Below are positions 1 through 5,900 of a stretch of 9,759 bases of DNA, piece by piece (the stretch's first letter is position 1; the number at the start of each line of letters is the position of its first letter). Where the stretch lies: contig JBPBPY010000287.1 in assembly GCA_050954505.1 (NCBI GenBank), positions 1 through 9,759 on the forward strand, written 5' to 3'. The stretch comes from JAQGMO01 sp050954505. Its GTDB lineage: Bacteria > Pseudomonadota > Gammaproteobacteria > Burkholderiales > Burkholderiaceae_D. Both the position numbers and the translations under genes were made by a program. Below the pieces are notes generated by a model that saw only the letters and a list, made by a program, of their open reading frames with translations, searched no databases and had not been told where the DNA came from.

Positions 1-1
1 G

Positions 2-1075
2 GGCGCGGTTTCCGAAATCTATCTTGAAACCTATATCTTCGGTGCCGACCCGACCGCAAGCCGGATCAAGGAAGCACTGATCCGCGCTGCCCGGCGCGGC
101 GTACGGGTGTTCGTCATGACCGACTGGATCGGCACCGGCCGCACGCAGTCGCGCCTCTTGCATGATGAATTTGCCAGCCATGGCGTGCGCCATCGCAGCT
201 TCAATCCCTGGTTTCGCCGCGGCGTGGCGCGCACCCATCGCAAGATTTGCGTAGTCGATCACCAGCAGGCTTTCCTGGGCGGCTTGAACATCAATAACGA
301 CCTGATTTCCGATGATGATTCAGCCGCACCCTTGCCGGCGCCGCGCTGGGACTTTGCCGTTGGCATCACCGGCCCGCTGGTCAATGCCATCCACCGTGAA
401 ATCACCCAGCAGTGGGCGCGCATGGGAAACCTCGACTTGAAGACGCGCTGGGACAAGTTCCGCCATGCACGCGGCACCCATATCGAGACTGGTGCTGCGC
501 CGGCGATTGCCGGCATCGTGGTGCGCGACAACCTGCGCAACCGGCGTACCATCCAGCGCGCCTACCTGCAGGCACTGGGCCGCGCCAAGCACAGCGCCTG
601 GCTGGCCAACCCGTATTTCGCGCCAGGGCGCAAGATGCGTTCGGCACTGGCGCATGCGGCCAAACGCGGCGTGAAGGTAACGCTGCTGCTGGGCGTGGGC
701 CAGTTCAAGATCCAGGACGCCGTGGCGCAATCGTATTACCCGATACTGCTGGAAGCCGGCGTACAGATCGTCGAATACCAGAAGACCCAGCTGCATGCCA
801 AGGTGGCTGTAGTGGACGATGAATGGGCCACGGTCGGGTCGAGCAACTATGACGGCTTTTCGTTGTTCGTCAACCAGGAAGCCAATGTGGTGGTCAAGGA
901 TGCGGCCTTTGCCGGCACGCTGCGCCGCCAGATCGAGCTTGGCGTGGCCGATGGCGATGTGGTGGCCAAGCGTACTTTCGAAAACATGGCCTGGTACCGG
1001 CGCGCCTGGCACGGCATGGCGTTTTATGGCTATCGCAGCCTGATGATGGTGATCACCCTGGGTAAATATACCTGA
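2..1075 (+). CDS. clsB: Cardiolipin synthase, ClsB type (phospholipase D superfamily), 5' end missing
   Basis: Membrane-associated enzyme of the PLD superfamily that condenses phospholipids into cardiolipin. The frame is open from base 2, so the gene starts left of the window; 357 codons are visible and perhaps a few dozen N-terminal residues are missing. The visible protein begins with the family-typical EIYLETYIF segment, which shows that the first Met in frame (base 107) is internal. Both HKD catalytic motifs (HxKxxxxD) are intact: HRKICVVD at bases 236-259, followed by FLGGLN, and HAKVAVVD at bases 794-817, followed by the GSSNYD signature. The second-motif context (WATVGSSN, then QEANVVV) resembles E. 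coli ClsB (YbhO) more than ClsA, and no N-terminal membrane pair is visible, although that end is lost. Stop TGA is at 1073-1075. A generic PLD-family phosphatidyltransferase is the alternative. Confidence 0.88.
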   Translation, partial: GAVSEIYLETYIFGADPTASRIKEALIRAARRGVRVFVMTDWIGTGRTQSRLLHDEFASHGVRHRSFNPWFRRGVARTHRKICVVDHQQAFLGGLNINNDLISDDDSAAPLPAPRWDFAVGITGPLVNAIHREITQQWARMGNLDLKTRWDKFRHARGTHIETGAAPAIAGIVVRDNLRNRRTIQRAYLQALGRAKHSAWLANPYFAPGRKMRSALAHAAKRGVKVTLLLGVGQFKIQDAVAQSYYPILLEAGVQIVEYQKTQLHAKVAVVDDEWATVGSSNYDGFSLFVNQEANVVVKDAAFAGTLRRQIELGVADGDVVAKRTFENMAWYRRAWHGMAFYGYRSLMMVITLGKYT

Positions 1076-1080
1076 GCCCC

Positions 1081-1103
1081 AGGAGTCTGCGTTCCAGACT
1101 TCT
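1081..1103 (+). terminator. Hairpin just after the cls stop, weak terminator candidate
   Basis: A 9-bp stem (1081-1089 with 1095-1103, one G-T pair) closes a CGTTC loop five bases after the cls stop. No run of T follows, so it does not look like a classical Rho-independent terminator; it could protect the 3' end of the mRNA. The left arm AGGAGT can also pair with ACTCCT at 1117-1122, giving an alternative, longer-range fold. Confidence 0.3.
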
Positions 1104-1154
1104 GCGCACTGCGCCCACTCCTAAATGCCGGCAACATCGCCACCGGTCAAGTTT

Positions 1155-1222
1155 TTCGGAATCAAACTGCAGGTATTCCGAAGCGCCCGTTTCGGACTTC
1201 GATCCCCAAATTTATTTATACT
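1155..1222 (+). promoter_or_regulatory. TTCGGA half-site array and probable promoter of the carbonic anhydrase operon
   Basis: TTCGGAAT at 1155-1162 is repeated in inverted orientation as ATTCCGAA at 1175-1182 (perfect 8-bp arms, 12-bp spacer). A third, direct TTCGGA stands at 1191-1196. The middle copy can therefore pair with either neighbour. About 20 bases further on lies TATACT (1217-1222), the best -10 candidate in an AT-rich patch; the -35 region would overlap the third half-site and has no good TTGACA match. This geometry suits a regulator-binding site next to the promoter, but an RNA-level role cannot be excluded if transcription starts further upstream. The regulator is unknown. Confidence 0.4.
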
Positions 1223-1291
1223 AATGTCAACTTTGTTCTACAGCCGTGATGGCTGCAGGCAGCATTTTCCATCAATGAATTTCGAGAAAAT

Positions 1292-2050
1292 ATGACAGTC
1301 AATCAAAACAATCCCGATACACGGACCGCATCAGACGCTGCAACCGCAGCAATCGCATCAACCGAATCAATCGCATCCACCACGCCACCCGCTCACGACG
1401 AAACAAGCTGCGATCACGCCTCGCATGGCATGGAAGCATTGCTCGAAGGCGTCAGCCGCTTTCAGAGTGAAACCGTGGCTGTGCAAAAGGAAGCCTTCGA
1501 AGAACTGGCACAAGGACAGTCGCCCCATACCTTGTTCATCACCTGCGCCGACAGCCGCGTGGCGCCCGAGCTGATCACCACCGTTGGCATGGGCGAGATC
1601 TTCGTCTGCCGCAATATCGGCAACATCGTGCCGGCGTATGGCGAAATGCTGGGCGGCGTGTCAGCCGTGATCGAATATGCGGTGGTGGCCTTGAAGGTCA
1701 AGGATATCGTCATCTGTGGCCACACCAACTGCGGCGCGATGAAAGCCTTGAGTGCCGGTCCGGCATTGCTGGAAAAGTCCATGCCGACCGTGCGCGCCTG
1801 GCTGCGCAATGCGGAATCGGCACGCTCGGTCGTGCAAGCCATGCAGGGCACCGAGATCATTGCCAATCCGGACGACCTGGCGTACCAGAATGTGATCAGC
1901 CAGCTGACCCATCTACGCACCCATCCATCGGTTGCCGCCCGCATAGCCGACGGCTCGCTGGCCATTCACGGCTGGGTATTCAACATCGGCAGCGGCCGCG
2001 TTTCCGTGCTCGATGGGGAAGGGGTCTGGACCACCGACCTGAGAAATTGA
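1292..2050 (+). CDS. can: Beta-class carbonic anhydrase, CynT-like
   Basis: Zinc enzyme that interconverts CO2 and bicarbonate, expected in the cytoplasm. The beta-class zinc and catalytic residues are all visible: Cys85, Asp87 and Arg89 in CADSR, then His144 and Cys147 in CGHTNCGAM. NIGNIVPAYG (about 109-117), GGVSAVIEYAV and the C-terminal HGWVFNIGSG also match, with overall closest resemblance to E. coli CynT; no cyanase gene is in view. The family core begins near residue 47 (MEALLEGVSRF). Residues 1-46 are an extra Ala/Thr/Ser-rich stretch without a hydrophobic signal sequence. Neither ATG 1292 nor the internal ATG at codon 47 has a convincing ribosome site (only GAGA at 1284-1287 for the first), so the start is uncertain. 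The bestrophin gene follows after three bases, indicating co-transcription and a shared role in bicarbonate handling. Confidence 0.93.
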   Translation: MTVNQNNPDTRTASDAATAAIASTESIASTTPPAHDETSCDHASHGMEALLEGVSRFQSETVAVQKEAFEELAQGQSPHTLFITCADSRVAPELITTVGMGEIFVCRNIGNIVPAYGEMLGGVSAVIEYAVVALKVKDIVICGHTNCGAMKALSAGPALLEKSMPTVRAWLRNAESARSVVQAMQGTEIIANPDDLAYQNVISQLTHLRTHPSVAARIADGSLAIHGWVFNIGSGRVSVLDGEGVWTTDLRN

Positions 2051-2053
2051 GGC

Positions 2054-2959
2054 ATGGTCGTTCAACAGAATTCGAGCTTCCGCTCGCTGATTGCCTACAT
2101 CGGCTGGTCCCTCGGCATGCTGCTGCTGTGGGACCTGGTGGTGACGTTCGGCTATGTGACGCTGAATGAAAACGAAGGCCTGGAATTTCCTTCGCTGCCA
2201 GTCACGCTGGCCGGTTCTGCACTGGTGCTGTTCCTGAGCCTGCGCAACAACGCTGCCTATGCGCGCTGGTGGGAGGCGCGCACGCTCTGGGGCGCCATTG
2301 TGAATTCATCGCGCTCCTTCGCACGCCAGGCCAATTCGATGATCGGCGCTGGCGAGAATGATCAGGCCACGCACGCCTTGCGCCATGATCTGGTCATCCG
2401 GCAAATCAATTACGCAAATGCCTTGCGCTTTCACCTGCTCAAACAGCGGCCCGCCAACCTGCTGGAAGAACTCGCCGATGCCGAACGCATGCGTTTGACC
2501 GACCATGCCAACATACCCAACGCGATCCTGATGCGCAATGCCCAGGACCTGGCGCAAGCCTGCAGGGCAGGCAGCCTTGGCGCATATGAACGTGTGCTGA
2601 TCGAACAGACCTTGAAAGACTTGTCGAATGCGCAGGGTGGCCTGGAGCGCATATGCAACACGCCTTTGCCCAAGCAATATGCCCAGTATCCACGCATCTT
2701 CGTCAACACCTTTTGCGTACTGCTGCCCCTGGGCCTGGTCGACAGCCTGCTGCTGTACACACCGATTGCGTCCACCCTGGTCGGATTCATGCTCATGACC
2801 ATGGAGAAAATGGGCCGTGACCTACAGGATCCCTTCAACGACAATGTCCATAATGTGCCGATGGAGTCGATCTGCCAGACCATCCGCATTGATCTGTTGC
2901 AAGGTATCGGCAAAAAAGCGCCCACCCCGATTGCTTCGGTGGATGGCGTACTTTGGTAA
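2054..2959 (+). CDS. Bestrophin-family anion channel (RFP-TM/UPF0187)
   Basis: Membrane channel of 301 residues. Family members form pentamers; animal bestrophins pass chloride and bicarbonate, green-algal thylakoid ones are linked to bicarbonate supply, and a characterised Klebsiella homologue prefers cations. Hydrophobic segments lie at about 11-33, 48-63, 214-236 and 237-252. The signature around residues 64-87 (RNNAAYARWWEAR, then LWG and NSSR) and the C-terminal MGRDLQDPFNDNVHNVPM (252-270) are diagnostic. Anchoring on RWW (71-73), the three neck positions that are Ile/Ile/Phe in KpBest and Ile/Phe/Phe in human BEST1 would here be Ser55, Leu59 and Leu63; this alignment was done by eye from memory. 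The ATG lies three bases after the carbonic anhydrase stop, so translation is probably coupled. Ion preference cannot be read from sequence; the neighbour makes bicarbonate the leading guess. Confidence 0.9.
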   Translation: MVVQQNSSFRSLIAYIGWSLGMLLLWDLVVTFGYVTLNENEGLEFPSLPVTLAGSALVLFLSLRNNAAYARWWEARTLWGAIVNSSRSFARQANSMIGAGENDQATHALRHDLVIRQINYANALRFHLLKQRPANLLEELADAERMRLTDHANIPNAILMRNAQDLAQACRAGSLGAYERVLIEQTLKDLSNAQGGLERICNTPLPKQYAQYPRIFVNTFCVLLPLGLVDSLLLYTPIASTLVGFMLMTMEKMGRDLQDPFNDNVHNVPMESICQTIRIDLLQGIGKKAPTPIASVDGVLW

Positions 2960-3038
2960 GGATGCGTCCCGCCGGTTCCTCCAGTTTTGTTCACAACCTG
3001 GTCGTTTTCATCCCGACGCAGGAGCTGTTTTCCTGAAC

Positions 3039-3836
3039 CTAAATCTGCAGCCACGCTCCCTTGAACACGATCGGCCCGGTCGGTCCCTTCGGATCCGGTG
3101 AGCCGCCCTTGGGTTCCACCGTCACTGCCAGCAGTCCAACCGTGGCCGGGGTGACATCGGCCGGCAGCGCCAGGGTCATGCTGCCATCGGCAGCCAGCAG
3201 TCCCAGCGAACGCAGGTTGCCCTGTTTCGGCACCGCCCACAATTCCAGGCTCTTGTCCGATGCCACGGTTTGAGGGCGAATCAGCTTGATGGTCAGGCGG
3301 GCGCTGTGCGCATCGCCGACCACCATCACGGTTGGCTGGGCGCGGTCATCGGCCAGCATGGCAACGTAGGAGACCAGCGGCGCGATGGGTTCGAGCTGAC
3401 GGGTGAGCAGCACGGAAACCAGGACCAGCGCCGCGGCGGTGGACACCATGCCCAGACCGCGCCAGAAACTCAGGTCATTGCGCAAGCCTTGCCAGAAAGC
3501 GCGGCGGTCGGCGGCAATCTGTTCCGGTGTACGGGGCAGGTGTGGTGCCGCTTTGCTGCGGGAATGCTGCGCGGTGCTGTCTGCCGGTGCGGCCGGGCTG
3601 GCCTGCAAACCGATCTCCCGCTGGATTGCCGTCCAGACGGCAGGCGAGGGCGCAACCGGCGCGGCAAATTCGGCCAGCGGCTGCAGGCGGTCATGCCATT
3701 GCGCCACGGCGCGGCGCACGGCGGCATTGCCAAGGATGGCTTTTTCAAAGCGCCGCCGTGCGCCACCCTTGAGCGTGCCCAAGGTATATTCGGCCGCCAG
3801 CCGGTCCACCAGCGTTTCATGCTGCTCGATATTCAT
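3039..3836 (-). CDS. Anti-sigma factor, RskA family, membrane-anchored
   Basis: Single-pass membrane protein (265 residues) expected to hold the upstream ECF sigma factor inactive until a signal releases it. An N-terminal cytoplasmic domain (about 1-60; RLAAEYTLGTL is typical of this family) is followed by a Pro/Ala-rich linker, one membrane segment near 127-146, and a periplasmic RskA domain with the signatures SLELWAVP (196-203), AVTVEPKGGSP (237-247) and GPTGPI (251-256). The protein has no cysteine at all, so it is not a zinc-binding ZAS-type redox sensor. I chose ATG 3836 over the in-frame ATG at 3860 because it overlaps the sigma stop as ATGA and has GGAG five bases upstream (3845-3842). 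The signal and target genes are unknown. It converges on the bestrophin gene with 79 bases between the two stops and no clear terminator there. Confidence 0.87.
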   Translation of the reverse strand: MNIEQHETLVDRLAAEYTLGTLKGGARRRFEKAILGNAAVRRAVAQWHDRLQPLAEFAAPVAPSPAVWTAIQREIGLQASPAAPADSTAQHSRSKAAPHLPRTPEQIAADRRAFWQGLRNDLSFWRGLGMVSTAAALVLVSVLLTRQLEPIAPLVSYVAMLADDRAQPTVMVVGDAHSARLTIKLIRPQTVASDKSLELWAVPKQGNLRSLGLLAADGSMTLALPADVTPATVGLLAVTVEPKGGSPDPKGPTGPIVFKGAWLQI

Positions 3837-4405
3837 GCCTGCTCCAGTTTGGTCAGACACTGGCGCAAGCGCTCCAGTCCGCGCCGCACCCAGGTCTTGA
3901 CCGTGCCAATTGGCAACTTCATTTGTTCTGCCACTTCGCTGTGGGACAGGTCATGGTAAAACGCCAGCGCAATGGCCTGACGGTGCAAGCCTTCGAGCCT
4001 GGAAAAACAGAATGCCAGCGCGCGCGCATCGGAACTGATCTGCAAGGCTTCGATCGGTGTCGGCGTATCGCTTTCCAGTGCCTCCAGGACGCTCTGATCG
4101 AAATTCTCGCCATCGATTTCCACCGTCATATTCGTGCGCCGCAGCAGGTCGAATGCCTTGTTGCGCACGATGGTGCTCATCCAGGTCATCGGTGCCGCCA
4201 GTCCCGGCTGGTAACTGGTGGCACTGTTCCAGACGTTGACGAAGCTTTCCTGTAACACTTCTTCCGCCAATTCTTTCTTGTTTACTATACGCAAGGCGAA
4301 GCCGAACAGTTTCGCCGAGGTTGCATCATATAAAGATCGAAACGCATGGGCGTCCTGGCGACCGACTGCCGCAAGCCAGTCCTTGAGTTGTTGGGTGGTC
4401 GGCAT
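3833..4405 (-). CDS. ECF (sigma-70 family) RNA polymerase sigma factor, SigK-like
   Basis: Alternative sigma factor of 190 residues. Region 2 spans roughly 20-90 (FRSLYDATSAKLFGFALRI, EVLQESFVNVW, then WMSTIVRNKAFDLLRR). Region 4 spans about 130-185 with a helix-turn-helix, HDLSHSEVAEQMKLPIGTVK, for the -35 element. There is no extra C-terminal domain. An in-frame ATG at 4459 would add 18 residues, but the family normally begins close to MPTTQQLKDWL, so I prefer 4405; neither start has a good ribosome site. The stop TGA (3835-3833) overlaps the anti-sigma ATG, so the pair is translationally coupled, as usual for ECF sigma/anti-sigma partners. Such pairs often autoregulate, but I could not find a convincing ECF promoter in 4406-4674. 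The family assignment is firm; the subgroup is inferred from the RskA partner. Confidence 0.9.
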   Translation of the reverse strand: MPTTQQLKDWLAAVGRQDAHAFRSLYDATSAKLFGFALRIVNKKELAEEVLQESFVNVWNSATSYQPGLAAPMTWMSTIVRNKAFDLLRRTNMTVEIDGENFDQSVLEALESDTPTPIEALQISSDARALAFCFSRLEGLHRQAIALAFYHDLSHSEVAEQMKLPIGTVKTWVRRGLERLRQCLTKLEQA

Positions 4406-4620
4406 GACGTGGGAAATTGTCAAAAGAAGGGCTCTCTTATTTGAATGGGGCGGCAACATTCGCAGCGACTGGACAGCCAGGTGCCGGTACGAAATGGCGC
4501 CAGGTCGTTCATTGGCCAGACATCTGGCCGATGCCCGCGCCTGTGCCGGCAGGTTAGCTCAACAAATGCGATTATGGAACGGTTTCACCGATGGCGGTGC
4601 CAAAACAGTCAGCAAATTGT

Positions 4621-4645
4621 CAGGCCGGCCATACCGGCCAGCCTG
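4621..4645 (+). repeat. GC-rich inverted repeat in the hslR leader region
   Basis: CAGGCCGGCC (4621-4630) and GGCCAGCCTG (4636-4645) form a 10-bp stem with one C-A mismatch around the loop ATACC. It lies 15 bases before the hslR ribosome site (GAAAGGA, 4661-4667) and inside the gap separating divergent sigma and hslR genes. It may fold in the hslR leader or act as a protein site. I saw no clear sigma-70 or heat-shock promoter for hslR in this gap. Confidence 0.35.
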
Positions 4646-4674
4646 TTCGATTCGTTCATGGAAAGGATAATCCG

Positions 4675-5073
4675 ATGGTCAAGCAGCAAATCCAGCGCAT
4701 CGACAGTATGCGACTCGACAAATGGCTTTGGGCTGCCCGCTTCTTCAAGACCCGCACGCTGGCCACCGGCGCCATTGATGAAGGGCGGGTGCGCCTGCGC
4801 GGTGAGCGCTGCAAGCCGGCGCATGGCATCAAGCCTGGCGACCAACTGCGCATCGATAACGGTGCCACGGTGTGGGAAGTGAAAGTACTGGAATTGTCGG
4901 AGCATCGCGGGCCGGCAACGGATGCCCAAAGGCTGTACCAGGAGACCGATGCCAGCCTGCAGCAGCGTCAGGATGAAGCCGAAGCGCGCAAATATTTTCG
5001 CGAACCGGGCGCTGCCCTGAAAGGCAGACCGACGAAACGCGACCGCCGGCTCATCGACGGTACTTGGGAATGA
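4675..5073 (+). CDS. hslR: Heat shock protein 15 (Hsp15), S4-domain ribosome rescue protein
   Basis: Cytoplasmic RNA-binding protein of 132 residues. In E. coli, Hsp15 binds free 50S subunits that still carry a nascent chain with its tRNA, and helps recycle them after heat stress. The S4 RNA-binding domain runs from about 12 to 72 and starts with the hallmark MRLDKWLWAARFFKTRTLA; the C-terminus is basic (KGRPTKRDRR), as in the family. I chose ATG 4675 because it has GAAAGGA seven bases upstream and gives the usual family length; the in-frame ATG at 4591 would add 28 residues unlike the family. It stands alone, divergent from the sigma factor and 105 bases ahead of tetR. Confidence 0.92.
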   Translation: MVKQQIQRIDSMRLDKWLWAARFFKTRTLATGAIDEGRVRLRGERCKPAHGIKPGDQLRIDNGATVWEVKVLELSEHRGPATDAQRLYQETDASLQQRQDEAEARKYFREPGAALKGRPTKRDRRLIDGTWE

Positions 5074-5099
5074 CCCGATTGCAACCGGACTTCAGTTTT

Positions 5100-5130
5100 T
5101 TGACGCACGGAATCTTTTTTGATGCATAAT
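5100..5130 (+). promoter_or_regulatory. Probable sigma-70 promoter of the tetR-acyl-CoA dehydrogenase operon
   Basis: TTGACG (5100-5105) and CATAAT (5125-5130) resemble -35 and -10 boxes. The 19-base spacing is longer than ideal; GACGCA at 5102-5107 would give 17. The stretch is AT-rich compared with its surroundings and lies 49-79 bases before the tetR start. The operator palindrome begins at the very next base. Confidence 0.5.
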
Positions 5131-5144
5131 AGAACGGGCGTTCT
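5131..5144 (+). promoter_or_regulatory. Operator palindrome, probable binding site of the adjacent TetR regulator
   Basis: AGAACG-GG-CGTTCT is a perfect 6+2+6 inverted repeat immediately after the -10 box, covering the expected transcription start. Short palindromes with an AACG-NN-CGTT core are typical TetR-family operators, and a repressor bound here would block initiation. Binding by the TetR encoded 35 bases downstream is inferred. I did not notice a second copy in the window. Confidence 0.6.
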
Positions 5145-5178
5145 TAAATGAGGTTCAGTCAAATGGTCAAGTCCTGCA

Positions 5179-5877
5179 ATGAGCAAACCGGCAGCTAAAT
5201 CCCTGCGCAAGGGCGAGCTGACGCGCGTGGCGATTCTCGACATGGCGCTGGATCTGGCCAGCCGCAATGGTTTGGAAGGCTTGACCATCGGGTCGCTGGC
5301 TGAACGCATGCAAATGAGCAAGTCGGGCGTGTTTGCCCATTTTGGTTCGCGCGAGGAATTGCAGATCGCCGTCCTGAAGCTGTATCACCACCGTTTCGAG
5401 CAAGAGATTTTTCAACCAGCCATTGGTCTGCCGCGCGGGTTGCCGCGTTTGCGCGCCCTGTTTGCCGGCTGGGTCAGCCGCGTTGCACTGGAGCTGGTTT
5501 CCGGTTGCATCTATATCAGCGGCGCAGTGGAGTACGATGACCGTCCCGGTGCAATCCGCGACGCCTTGCTTGGCATGGTAAGGGCCTGGCAGCAAGCGTT
5601 GCTGCGCAGTGTTGGACAAGCGGTCGAGCTGGGCCATCTGCGCGTCGACACCGATGCCGCGCAACTGGTATTTGAAATGCACGGCTTGATCCTGGCGCTG
5701 CACCACGAGGCGCGTTTCATGCAGCAGCCCGACAGCATTCGCCGTGCGCAGCTGGGTTTCGACCGGCTCATCGACAGTTATTGCAGCGCTACACAAAACG
5801 CTTCAACCGCAGTGGCAGCAGCGCTGCAACCTGCTCATCCCATCAACAGAACAACCGCTGCCGACCAGACAGCCTGA
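5179..5877 (+). CDS. TetR/AcrR-family transcriptional regulator of the beta-oxidation operon
   Basis: DNA-binding repressor of 232 residues. The N-terminal helix-turn-helix runs from about 15 to 62 (LTIGSLAERMQMSKSGVFAHFGSREEL); residues 75-202 form the helical ligand-binding and dimer domain, with no recognised ligand motif. The last 30 residues (203-232) are an Ala/Thr-rich tail of low complexity. Twenty-three bases separate it from the acyl-CoA dehydrogenase gene, so it is probably the first gene of the operon and represses itself and the enzymes through the 5131-5144 palindrome. By analogy with such regulators an acyl-CoA is a plausible inducer, but this is a guess. ATG 5179 is the only in-frame start downstream of a stop at 5149-5151, and it has no ribosome site of its own; a GAGG at 5150-5153 fits a short overlapping frame better. 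Confidence 0.88.
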   Translation: MSKPAAKSLRKGELTRVAILDMALDLASRNGLEGLTIGSLAERMQMSKSGVFAHFGSREELQIAVLKLYHHRFEQEIFQPAIGLPRGLPRLRALFAGWVSRVALELVSGCIYISGAVEYDDRPGAIRDALLGMVRAWQQALLRSVGQAVELGHLRVDTDAAQLVFEMHGLILALHHEARFMQQPDSIRRAQLGFDRLIDSYCSATQNASTAVAAALQPAHPINRTTAADQTA

Positions 5878-5900
5878 TCATCCGAGAGAAGGAGAACACC

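Noticed and set aside
320..1012. Minus-strand frame of 230 codons opposite clsB
   Set aside because: Antisense shadow of the PLD gene with no recognisable domain and no ribosome site.
2960..3038. Bidirectional terminator between the convergent bestrophin and anti-sigma genes
   Set aside because: Only a 5-bp CAGGA/TCCTG pair without a T tract was seen, which is too weak to annotate.
2431..3240. Minus-strand frame of 269 codons across the bestrophin 3' end and the anti-sigma 3' end
   Set aside because: It overlaps two well-supported genes, on the opposite strand from one and in another frame of the other; the translation is low-complexity and unlike any family.
4418..4423. TTGACA on the minus strand as a -35 box for the sigma gene
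   Set aside because: A matching -10 would fall inside the coding region and none is visible at 16-18 bases.
4406..4459. Upstream ATG 4459 as start of the ECF sigma factor
   Set aside because: It adds 18 residues unlike family N-termini and has no ribosome site; ATG 4405 fits family length better, though this is not certain.
5074..5099. Rho-independent terminator of hslR using the T-run before 5100
   Set aside because: No stable stem precedes the T-run; it more likely belongs to the AT-rich tetR promoter.
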